Of a stretch of 64,000 nucleotides of DNA, positions 24,760 to 35,480 are shown piece after piece (position 1 is the stretch's first letter; each line of letters starts with the position of its first letter). The stretch spans positions 14,501,971 through 14,565,970 of the forward strand of contig OZ038321.1 in NCBI GenBank assembly GCA_964035795.1, read 5' to 3'. The position numbers and the translations under genes are program-made. The stretch comes from Pterobdella sp. o SKG-2022. Taxonomy: Eukaryota > Annelida > Clitellata > Hirudinida > Piscicolidae. The notes under the pieces were generated by a model. That model was not told where the DNA came from. It ran no database searches and saw only the letters and a list, made by a program, of their open reading frames with translations.

Positions 24760-27700
24760 TCACATGTAAGACTGGGCTGCTTTTAAAAATTTACTTTGAT
24801 AGCTTGGTTGAGTAGAAGTTTTGCTTGAAAACGAATAATTAGAAAACTTTTGAGGAGTATAAGAAGATGACATATATAATTTAGGGGAGGTATAAGGGTT
24901 ATCATCAAACTTGTTAGCATTGGTGTACTTAGAAACAATATCGTCAGTAATCTTATTGCTTTTGTACTTGTTTCTTATCAAATCAGAAGTGTCAGTGATA
25001 GACCTTCTGTACTTACTTTCAAGCAGTGAAAAGTCACTGAGACTGTTTCTACTAGAAGGATTATTGTAGAAAGAAGTGTACTTTTTAGATACGTCTGGAG
25101 CAGGAAGAGAATATTTTGAACGGATTTTGTTGATGAAATCGTCAGTACTGGAGTTTCCTCGGGTGTTTTCTTCAACGTCACCATTTTTCACATCGTTCAT
25201 TAACTCACTAAAGTTTGAAGTTTCTCCAGCAAAAGAGACTCTTTTAGATTTGTTGATTGTGGCATCCTCATTGTTGTTTTTTGGCTTCGAACCACCATTG
25301 ACAGAGTCCCACAAACCACCCCACGAGGAACGAGAACTACCAGTGTTTCGTTCATATTCATCTAAGCCGTTCCCATTATAATAACTTTTTGTAAGAGCTG
25401 GTTTGGTATATATCCTTATTTCACTCAAAACGTTATTAATTTCATCCTTTATATCACCAGATTTTGATTTCTTATACTCTGACAATTGTTTAGCAGCAAC
25501 TGTGCATTCGTTTTCGTATTGCTTATAGATAGCATTCAGAACATCCTCGAGATTCTCCATGCTAGACTGTTGTTCCAATATTTCTGCTTTGCATTCTCTT
25601 AACATGTTTTCCAATTCATTTATTTTCCTGCAAGCAGTTTTCAAGTTGTCCATGACATTTTGCTGTTTCTCCACCAAAGATTTAATCTCTCGCGATTTTT
25701 CCTTCATTTTCTCACTTGTTTCGTCTGTTTGTCTCAAATGAGAGTATTCTCTTGATTGTATCCTATCTTGTTTTCCTCTTCTAAATCTGGCCATGAAGCC
25801 CTCATCAGCCTCCATATCATCACCTTCCAAACGGTCTTTCATCGTTGATCTTGACTTATGCCTCGCCATGATAATTCCTTCATTTTCATCATCTTCATCT
25901 TCATCCTCAAATCTTCTTGACCTTTCTTCTTTTGCATATTTTCTAATCTTTGTTTCACTTTTATTAAAAACTGAATCAGGTTTGTCGTCGTAACGTTTAG
26001 CCAAGTATTTGCTTATGGCTTCGACTTCGTCATCACTATTATCGTACTTTTGATTTAAAAATGATTTTTTTTCTTCAATATTGTCTGAATCTTTCAGTTT
26101 ATTTTTGTATTTCGAAATTGAATTTTGTTTGTTGCTACTCTCAATATTATTTCCTTCATCTATATGAGCGTCTAAATCGTTTTGAGCATGTCCATTGATG
26201 GTATATTTAGTATGGCCGGTAGTTTCGAGTTTTGTTTTTGTAGCAAGGCCAACATTCTCTTCATTTTCGTTAGTTTTTTTAGATCTATTTCCGTCATTTT
26301 TTTCAATCTTGTCAGAACTATCGAAATTCAAAAAGTCAGAATTTATCTTATGTTTTGCTAAAATTGACTTCATCCAGTCATCAATGTTTTCATTGAACTC
26401 ATCACTTTCCTCTGTTGTGTTGGAGGGTTTGAAGACTTTATCTTCTTTTGTGGTTCTTTCTGTGCTTACTCCTTCAGTTGTTATTTCTGTCACAGAGTTT
26501 GATTTGTCATTTTTATTCTCGACATTAGTACTTTTCTTTTTATCTTTATCATCTAATATCTTATCATTTTTCGAGTCTGTCTTTTCCATTGATAAAATCT
26601 CATCAAAATCTTTTTCTATGTTGTTATTAACCGTTTCATTCAAATCATCCTTAATATATTTCTTGAGTAAATCTTCATCAACATCTTCGAACGGAGACAT
26701 TGACTTTTTTATTTCTTCTTCCTCTTTAAAATTTATTTTTTCATCAAAAGTGATGTCTTCACTAGTTTCATTTGTATTGATTTTTTCACTAGTTTCTTTA
26801 ACATCAGCTTTTTTATTAATTTTTTCAATATCACTTTGTTCGCTAGTTTCTTCTATATTGATTTTTTTACTAGTTTCAACTGACTTAACCGATATTGATT
26901 CTTCTATTTCCTTAGTATCTAGTTTCTTTTCCAAAAGAATTTCATCAGTAGCTTTAATAATATTTTTTGTTGTAGTTTCTTCAGGTTCATTTTGGTTTTT
27001 ATCTTGAACTTTTTCATTCTGAATGGTTTTATTTAATGGTGTGTCATCTATCTTTGTCGTTGTTTCAACTTTGTCTAAATTCTTTTTTTCAACTTGGTCT
27101 ATTTTATCGTTTTTATCATCTTTCACTTCTTTGTCTACTTTTTTTTCGTCTTCCTTCACAACCATTTTTTCTAAAACAACGTCCTTTGGTTTCTTATTCA
27201 CAATCATTTTACCATCATTCTCCATTTTTATTTCTGGTTTTGTTTCGTTACTCTTATCACTCTTTGTTGATTCAACAGCATCCTTTTGAGAACCTTCTGC
27301 AACTTTTGTTGTGCTTTCTTTTTTTGTTGCAGCACTTGCATCATTTTTTAAAGCAATTTCTTCTTTTTTTTTATTTTTTTCAGTTTCATTAACACTAGCC
27401 CCATCACTCTCAAGATTCATTGCAACAGCAGGCTCAAGCTTCAGAGTTTTATCTTTACTTTTCTTTTTAGCGTCTTTAACATCTTCTTCATCTTTTATTT
27501 TTTTCTTTTTTGGTTTTTCACTTTCTTCCACTCCATCTTTTTTTTTTATTTCCTTTTTCTTAGTTTTTTTCATTTCTTCAGTGAGTGAAGAATCAGATTC
27601 ATTGCTTTTCTTTTTCAATGTTTTTGCTTTAACCTCGGTATCTTCAGGGCTTTTTGGATCGATATCTTCTGTAAGCTTTTTCTTAACTTTCTTAACTTTT

Positions 27701-28542
27701 CTTTCACTTGTTGAACTCACTGATGCGCTATCATCATCTTTTTCTGTGTCTTTCTTTTTTTTTGTACTTTTCTTTTTTTTTGTACTTTCTTCCCCTTCTA
27801 CTCCAGATGAATTGTTTTCTGATTCAGTTTTTTTAACTTTTTTAACTTTAGGCTTAGTTGCAGTGGTTGTAGGTGGCTTCTTAGATTGAGTTTCTGTTTT
27901 AGCATCAGAAATTGATTTATCATCTTTTATTTCTAACTTATCTTCTTTTTTGGTTTTTTCTTCACCAATAGTTTTCATATCCATTTTAACCTGTGAAACT
28001 TTTTCTTCTTTTTTTTCAGTCGCACCTTTTTTTGTTTTTTCTTTAGTATTATTTTCTTCAACTTTTTCAAGTTGTTTTGAAGAGGTTTTTGTTGTATCTG
28101 AAGGTGATTCATTGGGTTTTGCGTTTTTTTCAACAGGAACATTTGTTTTCGGAGAAATTTCATTTTTTTTCTCGAGCTCTTTTTTTTCATTTTTCTTAAT
28201 TTCTGTAGGTTTGGTGTCAACCTTTTCGATCTCACCATTTACGATTTTTTTCTTCTCGACACTTCCATTTGTAATTGTTTCATTAACTTTCGAAACTGTT
28301 TTTTCAACCGTTTTTACAGTTTTCTCCAATGCTTCTGTTTTGTTTGTAACAGCATCTTCGGAGATGGAGTTTTCAAGGGAGTTTTGTTGCTTGTTTGGAG
28401 ATGGTTTTATGATCCTTTTAGTGACCACGATAACCTCCTCTTCGGATTCCTCACTACTCGATCCAACTTCCCAATCACTTCCTTCTTCATCTTCCTCCTC
28501 TTCTTCGTATACAACCACCTGTTTCACAACTTTTTGACTCAT
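24760..28542 (-). CDS. Highly charged coiled-coil protein, 1260 aa, family unknown
   Basis: One uninterrupted exon of 1260 codons, unusual beside intron-rich neighbours. The N-terminus (about 10-40) is Glu/Asp-rich. Residues about 80-640 are dense in Lys, Glu, Thr and Ser with runs such as KKKKSTKKKKD and no visible fold. About 700-930 continue charged and disordered. About 930-1045 form a predicted coiled coil (heptad-like, SREIKSLVEKQQNVMDNL). The last 200 residues carry a short repeated motif, I/L-x-x-KY: IRSKY, LLESKY, IRNKY, IVSKY, with Ser/Tyr-rich spacers. KRVSFAGE looks like a basophilic kinase site. There is no signal peptide or membrane segment. An AG acceptor lies just before the ATG and a TATA box at 29413, so a non-coding first exon is likely. 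A cytoskeletal or structural role is plausible but unproven. Only the gene itself is secure. Confidence 0.85.
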   Translation of the reverse strand: MSQKVVKQVVVYEEEEEDEEGSDWEVGSSSEESEEEVIVVTKRIIKPSPNKQQNSLENSISEDAVTNKTEALEKTVKTVEKTVSKVNETITNGSVEKKKIVNGEIEKVDTKPTEIKKNEKKELEKKNEISPKTNVPVEKNAKPNESPSDTTKTSSKQLEKVEENNTKEKTKKGATEKKEEKVSQVKMDMKTIGEEKTKKEDKLEIKDDKSISDAKTETQSKKPPTTTATKPKVKKVKKTESENNSSGVEGEESTKKKKSTKKKKDTEKDDDSASVSSTSERKVKKVKKKLTEDIDPKSPEDTEVKAKTLKKKSNESDSSLTEEMKKTKKKEIKKKDGVEESEKPKKKKIKDEEDVKDAKKKSKDKTLKLEPAVAMNLESDGASVNETEKNKKKEEIALKNDASAATKKESTTKVAEGSQKDAVESTKSDKSNETKPEIKMENDGKMIVNKKPKDVVLEKMVVKEDEKKVDKEVKDDKNDKIDQVEKKNLDKVETTTKIDDTPLNKTIQNEKVQDKNQNEPEETTTKNIIKATDEILLEKKLDTKEIEESISVKSVETSKKINIEETSEQSDIEKINKKADVKETSEKINTNETSEDITFDEKINFKEEEEIKKSMSPFEDVDEDLLKKYIKDDLNETVNNNIEKDFDEILSMEKTDSKNDKILDDKDKKKSTNVENKNDKSNSVTEITTEGVSTERTTKEDKVFKPSNTTEESDEFNENIDDWMKSILAKHKINSDFLNFDSSDKIEKNDGNRSKKTNENEENVGLATKTKLETTGHTKYTINGHAQNDLDAHIDEGNNIESSNKQNSISKYKNKLKDSDNIEEKKSFLNQKYDNSDDEVEAISKYLAKRYDDKPDSVFNKSETKIRKYAKEERSRRFEDEDEDDENEGIIMARHKSRSTMKDRLEGDDMEADEGFMARFRRGKQDRIQSREYSHLRQTDETSEKMKEKSREIKSLVEKQQNVMDNLKTACRKINELENMLRECKAEILEQQSSMENLEDVLNAIYKQYENECTVAAKQLSEYKKSKSGDIKDEINNVLSEIRIYTKPALTKSYYNGNGLDEYERNTGSSRSSWGGLWDSVNGGSKPKNNNEDATINKSKRVSFAGETSNFSELMNDVKNGDVEENTRGNSSTDDFINKIRSKYSLPAPDVSKKYTSFYNNPSSRNSLSDFSLLESKYRRSITDTSDLIRNKYKSNKITDDIVSKYTNANKFDDNPYTSPKLYMSSSYTPQKFSNYSFSSKTSTQPSYQSKFLKAAQSYM

Positions 28543-29412
28543 CTCTAGAACTGAAGGAATGTTTGGAAATTTAATGTATACATTGTGTTAAGAAAATATG
28601 AGTTCAACCTTCAAAAACTAAACCTGTGCTGAAAGGGATATATTGATACAAAAACAAATTTTTCACAAGCCAAAAGCATTTGATTTATTAAATAAACTAC
28701 GCAAGAAACTTCTCATGCGTTTCATTTTAATTAGTATGTGTAAATAATCCATAAATGATATAAATATTTGAAAGTTTTCAAAAATTTTTAATCATCTCAA
28801 AACTCAAAAATTTCACATTCAATCACTGAGCCTTCATAAAACAAGAACAAAAAAATTCTATTAATCTAATGATTAATTGTGTTTCAAACGTGTATTTATC
28901 AGTTGTTTAAAAATAAATATATCTAGCAACTCTCCCAATATTTAATTAAAAATCTAAAAAATTATTTGAAAAGATAAAACTAAAAAACTAGTTTTTTAAA
29001 GAATATTAAGCTGTTATAACCTATTATTATAATAGAATATTTTACAAATATCAAGTGATCTTGAAACTCTCTGGGTTAAACATCACTATAATAAACCTCG
29101 TAAATTCTTATTATTTATATTAGATACACAAGGAGTCTTTAAAGTTTCAAAATTGTTTATTTTCAACGAAAATATTATAAAACTATGCCAAAAACGATGC
29201 GGCAAACACGAGTTAGCGGTAAACAGCAATTTCACCTTTTTAAAAAACTTCTTTCTGGAAATATCACTTTTCAGTATCCTGAAGGAAGAAAACCGAAATT
29301 TTGTGTGTTTAGAATAATCCTACAAGCTCGAAAACCTTGAAAAATTTGAAAATTTTAAAATGAATTATCTTGCTCCGTACATCAAGTCTGCTTCCTTGCA
29401 TGAACTCCAGCT

Positions 29413-29422
29413 ACTTTATATA
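29413..29422 (-). promoter_or_regulatory. TATA box of the charged protein gene
   Basis: TATATAAAGT on the minus strand, about 870 bp upstream of the start codon. A leader exon followed by a donor at TTTTTCAAG|gttttc and the acceptor before the ATG would connect them. Confidence 0.45.
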
Positions 29423-29751
29423 CCCTTCAAGTTTATAAACGTATAATGGAACTTTAACACGAGTGTATTTGTTGATTAATTCGTATTTGTGTTTAAAATA
29501 TTACAAAATTTGATTTTAAAAGAATTTTATACTTTTGAATGTATTTTGTTTTATTGATTTTAAAATTATTTTCAGTTCTGTATTCTGTTTAGATAAACTT
29601 TATTATACTGTTAACTATTTACATTTTTGTTTGAATGAAATACACAATTTTTTCTTGTTCAAATAAGACAGGAGTCAAGGCTAACGTTATGCAGGGTAGG
29701 ATTGTAGGGTGAAGGAAGGTCTTTCACTCATGAGATTCATATAAAAACTTA

Positions 29752-29835
29752 CTTGATAATGTTACTTTGTTAGCGAAAAGCTTTTTACTTAATAAAATTA
29801 AGGCAAATGCCATTTTATTAATTAAAAAATTGCGG
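29752..29835 (+). repeat. Hammerhead-like short repeat, copy D (diverged)
   Basis: Starts CTTGATAATGTTAC and contains GCGAAAAGCTTTTT and AATAAAATT, like copy A at 20561. The hairpin is decayed. A second inverted repeat (TAATAAAAT and ATTTTATTA) follows directly. Confidence 0.4.
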
Positions 29836-29905
29836 TTTTCAATGAAAAAAGAATGAAGAAATCTGAAGTTCTAACTTCATGCGATGAGACAAAAGATGTT
29901 AAGCT

Positions 29906-29906
<1 letters not shown>

Positions 29907-29966
<60 letters not shown>

Positions 29967-30055
29967 ATCAACAATAATTATAATAATCATAATAATAATA
30001 AAACAACAAAAAAATAATAATAATAAAACAACTACAACAATAATAATAAAGTTGA
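29907..30055 (+). repeat. AAT/ACT trinucleotide microsatellite
   Basis: Imperfect (AAT)n with interspersed ACT, ATC and CAA units. It encodes a chance Asn/Ile-rich frame that is not a gene. Confidence 0.9.
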
Positions 30056-30671
30056 TTTCATGTTGTTGACCTCGTTATAACTTGAAAACCTAGATTTTTT
30101 AAAAACGTTTTACTTTTCGAAATTGTGACAAAAAACAGAAAACAACCATCATATCTAAAAACGAATGCCTTCATAGTTGAACTTTACAGAACTGGCTTTC
30201 CATGGAGTACTCGAATAACCAGATATATTTTGGTGGGCTTTTAATGTCAATGACACTTATAATTGTATTCATAAGATGTATAGTTTTTCTATTACCTATA
30301 AGAGTTTGAGGTGTTTGCTAAAAATTTAATAATTATTTATATTAAAAAGTTTAAACGTTTATTAAGCCTTTTGCAAACAAAAGAAAACATTCCGACTGGA
30401 AACAAAGTCATAGATTTACAACGATATACACATAGATTTTCATGGCTCAAGTGTTGAAATGTTACTTGGATATTCAAACAATGCTGAGTTGCAGAAGTTT
30501 GTTGGAATTTTTAAGAGGTTTTGTTATGTTGAAGGAACACCGTGGTTTGCACAATTTATTTAAAAAACAAAACGATTTTTTGTATTGCAAACTTTTTGAA
30601 CACGGTAAATTTTAAAGAATAGTAAACAAATAAAATTAGAAGATAACATCACAAATTCCTTTAGTAAAAAC

Positions 30672-32764
30672 TCAATACTTCATCGGCGATGATAGTCTAG
30701 CAGTTTTATCTAAACGTACAACACACTCCACCACCCAGTTCAAGTTTTCAAACGAACAACTGTCCATGCTGTAGATATCAGTACATAACTTGCAAATCTT
30801 GCCTGAAATGAACTCGGCTACACGCAGTTCTTCCGATGTATCTCTTCTACGTCTGTTTGGTTGTCAGATCACAAAACCACATGAATACGTGTAAGTTTAA
30901 AGCTGTTTAGCAAATTCAAAAAGATTAAAAGTTTGATGTTACCAAAGATTTTAGAAGAAGAGCAGTAAGTTATGATGAATGTCAAATTACGGATTATTAA
31001 ACTGTTTAAACCAAAAGTATCTTTAAATACTCTTTATTATATTTATTAACTAAACTAGCCTATTAACAAAAAATGATTTTATCAAACACTTTTATTAACC
31101 GAATAATAACACGAAGCTTTTCGAAAGTTGAACTCACGTTATCAGGTTTACAAACTTTAGTTAATAAAAGTTATTGACAAAATCGTTTTTCCTTATTACA
31201 TGTATAAGTGTTATTAAAGACTCATTATTATGCAGTGTTTTAAAATAATTTTCTCTAATTTTTCGTCACAAACTGAACAAAAATCTTTTTTCTCATCGAT
31301 GCAAATTTAATTTTCTATTGATTAATCAATTGATTTATAATTTAAAAAGATACTTTTTACATATGTTTTTATTTTTGATTAAATATTTAAATGTGTATAA
31401 AAACAGTTGGAAAAAATAATTTTTAAGTGAAATTTTTGGAAGCTAGCGTGTTGAAAATTAAATCAGAAATATTTTATAACAAACAAGTGCGGGTTAGAAG
31501 TTAAATTTTGCAAAAAAAAATCAGAAAGATAAAACTCTAAAGACATAAGAAAAACTAAGTGCAAAAATAGAGTAAATCAATAAATATAACAAATAAAAAA
31601 AGTGAAACAAAAGTGAAATAACTGAACAAAATGAAGCAAAAAATAAAATTGAGAAAAGAAAATCTAGGAGCATCCTCTCATCGTATGACTTTACTTATTT
31701 TATGCAGTAAAAAGAAAGTTGACCGTGGTTCTTCTGTTTTAGAGGCTATTTTTTCCCATTTTCTTCATCAACTTTAACTTGCTTGAACCCCAGGTGCCAA
31801 GAGTTTCAAATCTTATTGGTATAACTTCATAATCCGCTGATAGGTTGGCATACCTTGTCAACTTAGCTTTGTGCGTTTTCAGCTACTTGTCCGGAATAGA
31901 TGAAGATATTGGAAGCGAGAGTCACTGCAAGTGGAATCTCAAATCATCATTCGAGCTTTTTCCAGAAGTACACTGACATCCTATCCGAACGTTTCTCGCC
32001 AATGCGAGATACACCACTCTGTCCGAGAATCAAAGGTATATAGGCTGATGACAAAGCTCTTTTTATGGAGTCATTTAGCTGAGCATCACGTAAAAGTCTC
32101 CCAAAACTCTTTCTACAACTAAGACCATGCGCTACCAATTGATCCACTCTAGTGCCGCAAACGCAAGTATGAGGAATGCACAAGGGTGAGCCTGAACGCA
32201 AAACTCAGCTGATCCTTATTTGAGATCTGTTCATTTTTAATCCCAAAAAAAATTTGGATTGCATTGAGGCAGAAAAGGGTTGTAGAAATTGACTGTAGAT
32301 CGTGAGCACATGAGATTGAAGAATACTCGAAATAAATAACTGTTTTGATGCTTCCAAGTTTTTACTCTAACAACAATTCAATTCAAGAATAATTTTCTCA
32401 TATTATATTTAATTAGTAAGAATAGAAATTTAATTTTTTTCAAATAATTTTTTTTTTAAACTAAAATAGGCGCATATGGTTTGAATGAACATTCAATTTT
32501 CCGGACTAATAAAAACACGAATAAACGTCCATGTGTTAAGATTTCTAAGAACCTTCTGTAGCAAAGACATCCCGTATACTTTTCAATGTATTCAAGGTTA
32601 ATCAGACCTACAATTCAACGTAGTACCACGAGAAAACTAATGGTAAACTAAAATAATATTTGAAGTGATGAACGTTACTCGATCCTGAAGAACTCGGGTG
32701 GCAGAGCTTCGATTTGCAGACCAATAAATAACACTACCATCAACGAGATTAGCTGTGTCTTCAT
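30672..32764 (-). CDS. Small secreted peptide precursor, two exons, family unknown
   Basis: An 88-residue precursor built from two exons: 32764-32679 and 30852-30672. Exon 1 starts MKTQLISLMVVLFIGLQIEA, a classic signal peptide with likely cleavage after Ala20. It ends in phase 2 at a GA|gtaacg donor. Exon 2 follows a cag acceptor and supplies the third base of Glu29 in phase. It then encodes Arg30-Arg32 (a furin/prohormone convertase site) and a 56-residue product with four cysteines at 49, 52, 61 and 72 (CxxC-x8-C-x10-C), Trp68 and a C-terminal Lys-Tyr. The layout of signal, short spacer, basic cleavage site and Cys-paired product is that of a peptide hormone or other processed secreted peptide. 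I do not recognise the family. The intron (30853-32678) holds an RLE-type retroelement relic and a hammerhead-like repeat. Confidence 0.68.
31068..31190 (-). repeat. Inverted-repeat element with hammerhead-like core, copy C
   Basis: Arms at 31068-31099 and 31160-31190 are imperfect inverted copies (AAAAATGATTTTATC... against the complement of ...GACAAAATCGTTTTT). Between them, on minus, lie CCTGATAACGTGAG and TCGAAAAGCTTCGTG, the same core as copies A, B and D. It lies in the intron of the secreted-peptide gene. It resembles a small non-autonomous element. Confidence 0.55.
31740..32205 (-). pseudogene. Relic of an RLE-type retrotransposon C-terminus
   Basis: Minus-strand frames give a CxCG...VD...HGLSCRKS zinc-knuckle-like start, LNDSIKRAL, and GEKRSDRMS where a PD-(D/E)XK nuclease would have RPD. 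After stops and frame changes the frame continues with THKAKLTRYANLS and PIRFETLGTWG. The pattern matches the C-terminal region of restriction-like-endonuclease retroelements known from many invertebrate genomes. The active-site Pro-Asp is replaced and several stops interrupt it, so it is dead. Confidence 0.65.
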
Positions 32765-33631
32765 CTTGGGGGTTTGATAGGAGTTTCAATTCTTTTAATA
32801 AAGGTTAAATAATATAATAAAATTGAAGTGCTTATTTTAATTATGGAGCTCATATTTTTTGAATTATTTCTATAAAAATTAAGAAATACTGTTTTTTAAT
32901 GATTAGATATTTATTGTTTTGAGTATTTATTGTCTTATTTATACTTCATTTAAGTTTTTATTGAATAAAATGTTTCGGAATCAAGAATGCATCTTTAAAA
33001 ACTTCAGAATAAAGTTTAAACTTTGTGAAAAATGAATGATTTAGCTCACGTTTTTTGGATTTTTGCAAACACGGTGAAAAATGAAAAATGAACAAGGGTG
33101 TTTTGAGTCGTATATATATATACGCCGCCAGCTTAAAAAGGTCGCTTGTCTCTCTATGCAAAATACATTAAAGTCAACTCAAAAGTTTTAAGATTAAATT
33201 CAATTATGTTAAGTGAAAAGGATATTTAATGAGAGGTGAAGTTTGGGAAGTTTTATATTTCAAACTCCACCAAAAGTTAGAATCAGTAATTAATAGGTTT
33301 AAATGGATGATTTTTTAAAATTTAAATAATGTCATTAATATTAATTTTTTATTTGCTCTTACATTTCAAGCTTAATCAAGATGAATACACTGGCAATTTT
33401 AGCAGGAAAAATTGTTGTGTAAATATACTTTTAAAATGTCGCTTTTTAAATGAAGATTTATCAAATTTATCATAAAAAATATTTAATTTTGAGTTTCAAA
33501 CAAACTATTTTCCTTAAACTCATGATTGTTTAACTTAATTGCAGTTATTGCATTAGGACTACCTAATATGAAAAAACATAAAAGATGGTTCAAGTGATTT
33601 TCTTTAGGTACCATCTTTTTTGAGTATTTCT
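32765..33631. other. Upstream region of the secreted-peptide gene
   Basis: Presumed promoter side of the minus-strand peptide gene. It contains the perfect palindrome CGTATATATATATACG at 33109-33124, next to a small GC-rich patch. No clear TATA box could be assigned. Confidence 0.35.
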
Positions 33632-33810
33632 TCATAGAGATGGTTTTTCGAGTATTTTTACTTTATGAGTGTCTTTTTGTTTCAATTTTAACTCTTGAAG
33701 TTTCAAATGAACAGCTGAATCATTTACATACGTCGTATTGCATGTAAATTGACCACTGTCTAGTGAGCCAATATCGATCACTTTTTGAGCTCTTTTGATT
33801 GGTTGAAAGA
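33632..33810 (-). pseudogene. Immunoglobulin-domain fragment, possible terminal exon
   Basis: The frame VIDIGSLDSGQFTCNTTYV is the classic end of an I-set/V-set Ig domain (DSGxYxC). The exon could start at the AG near 33805 and ends in a stop at 33632. No partner exon with the first Ig cysteine and tryptophan was found within 4 kb upstream, so it may be a stray fragment or the last exon of a gene I cannot assemble. Confidence 0.4.
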
Positions 33811-34189
33811 AAAGTAAGTAAGAAAATTTAAATACAATAAAATATACTTTATAAAACAGTTTTTTAAATTTATGAATAAAATTTTTTTTTATTATGCAAT
33901 TCAATTATTTTTTTAAAAATAAAGATTTCTTAACTAATTTAATGCTTTTGATTGGTTGGAAAAAAGTAACAAGTGTTGTTTTATGAAAAAAATGTAATTT
34001 ATAATATAATATAAATATAATTCATAAAATTCTTTTCAAAATAAATCGAAAAATATTTTGTTGTATTATTCAATTTATTTTTTTTTGTGAAATAGCGGTT
34101 TTTATTTAATTCGTTTAAACGAAGTTATTTATTTCAGTTATTAATCTTTGAAAAATGAGGATTTTAAAGATACTTTATTTTAAAAATCT

Positions 34190-34340
34190 AAAATTTTCGA
34201 TAAGTACAATCTTATCATAATTCATTAGTGAGTTATTGTAAGAATTGTTCAGATATATAAAGGAATAATCATAGATAGTTAAGTAAGAGATTAAAGTTAA
34301 TGTTTTAAGAAAGATTGTAATTAAAGTTATTTTAATTATT
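34190..34340 (-). repeat. PLE-associated hairpin repeat, second copy
   Basis: Homologous to 15285-15430, with shared TTTTCGATAAGTACAA and CTTATCAT...TCATTAGT on plus and a shared TAAAGTTAAT further on. Read on minus it holds CTAATGA, the GATAAG-ATTGTA-CTTATC hairpin, and GAAA. It marks a solo remnant of the same element family. Confidence 0.55.
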
Positions 34341-35480
34341 TATTTCGAAGGATCTTTATTTATCTTCTTTTTTGTCTTTCTATATCATTCTTTGGTTTTT
34401 TATTTTTTTTTAGAAGAGGATGCTTTTGATTTCACTGCCATTTGGGGATTGTTGTAACCATTGTTTGTTGAATCTTGTTTCCGTATATCAAGGCTCTTTC
34501 TTATTGTTAGGTTTCTTTGTAAGTTGTTTTTGTTTTTTTGAAATATTTTGATTATTAATGGAATTTTTGCAAAATAATTTTAAAGATGAAAAGACTTGAG
34601 GGATTTTCTTTTAAATGTTCGTTTAAAATATTCAGCTTTTTTTAATAAATTAATAAAATAGGTGTTAAATTCCTGATCATCATAAGGCTCTAACTCTGAG
34701 AAGATCTTATATTTCTTCTTTTTGATTTCTTTTCTTTGGCTTTTGTATAATACCACATTCTTTTCTCTTTTTAATAGAACTCTGAGACTCCGATTTTTGA
34801 GCTCCAGTTCCATAATTATCAGTCACCATTACATTGGTGAGCTGACACCATGTCTTGATTCTGATATGTAACAAAAAAAAGATAAAAATAAAATGTGTAA
34901 AAAATAAGATGAAAAATTCAAACCTATTTAAATCACATCTTTGGGTTTACAATACTTTTCTCCTTCTATCATCTGCTGATCTTTGGCTAAAATTATTACA
35001 GTATCTTCATCATCCAAGTCACAAGAGAAAATTTCCTCTAGCAATTTTGAAAATTTTATGAAATCTTTTTTTCTTTTAACCGAGCTTCTAGACTTGTAAA
35101 ATCAGTTTTGTGTAGATTTTTCTTTAATTTGAACTCAATTCTTATATTATTCGTCTTTTTTTTCTTAACAAGTGTGGTATTCAGGTTCAGGGCCAACATT
35201 ATTTATTATGTTATCTAGAGGTATTCCTTAAAAGAAATGAGAATTTTTTCAAAACATTAAATTTTGAGTAAAAATTAACTAAAATTGATGAAGTATTCAA
35301 TTAATCAGCAAATGAAGATTTGAAAGAAAAACATTTAGCTACACACAATCAGTTTTCTATAAATTTCTACCTGATGAGATCTTTTCTGCAAGATCAGCTC
35401 AATCTTTCTGTCTTAGAAAAAAGTGTTGTGAATCCTCAGTATGTCCATTATGATTAGAATTAAAATCTACATCTTCCATT
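34341..35480 (-). pseudogene. Frameshifted Lys-rich gene or pseudogene, unrecognised
   Basis: Several minus-strand segments look coding but cannot be joined in one frame. At about 35477 a start MEDVDFNSNHNGHTEDSQ is followed by an in-frame TGA before ADLAEKISS. At about 35215-35160 lies PLDNIINNVGPEPEYHTC. At 35160-34950 lies TSLEARLKEKK, then (one base out of frame) FSKLLEEIFSCDLDDED. At about 34850-34690 lies VMVTDNYGTGAQKSES with a KKRKE/KPKKR basic stretch. The last piece ends SKASSSKKK. The basic runs suggest a nuclear protein. Shifts and the stop suggest a decayed copy, though unusual splicing is possible. Confidence 0.35.

Noticed and set aside
26195..28537. Long Ser/Phe/Leu-rich frames on plus through the charged protein gene
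   Set aside because: They are antisense shadows of the Lys/Glu codons of the minus-strand gene. They have no family match.
29884..30069. Asn/Ile-rich 61-codon frame
   Set aside because: Product of the trinucleotide microsatellite only.
34580..34813. Minus frame MELELKNRSLRVLLKREK as a gene of its own
   Set aside because: An overlapping frame (VMVTDNYGTGAQKSES) looks more coding. The locus is better treated as one broken gene.
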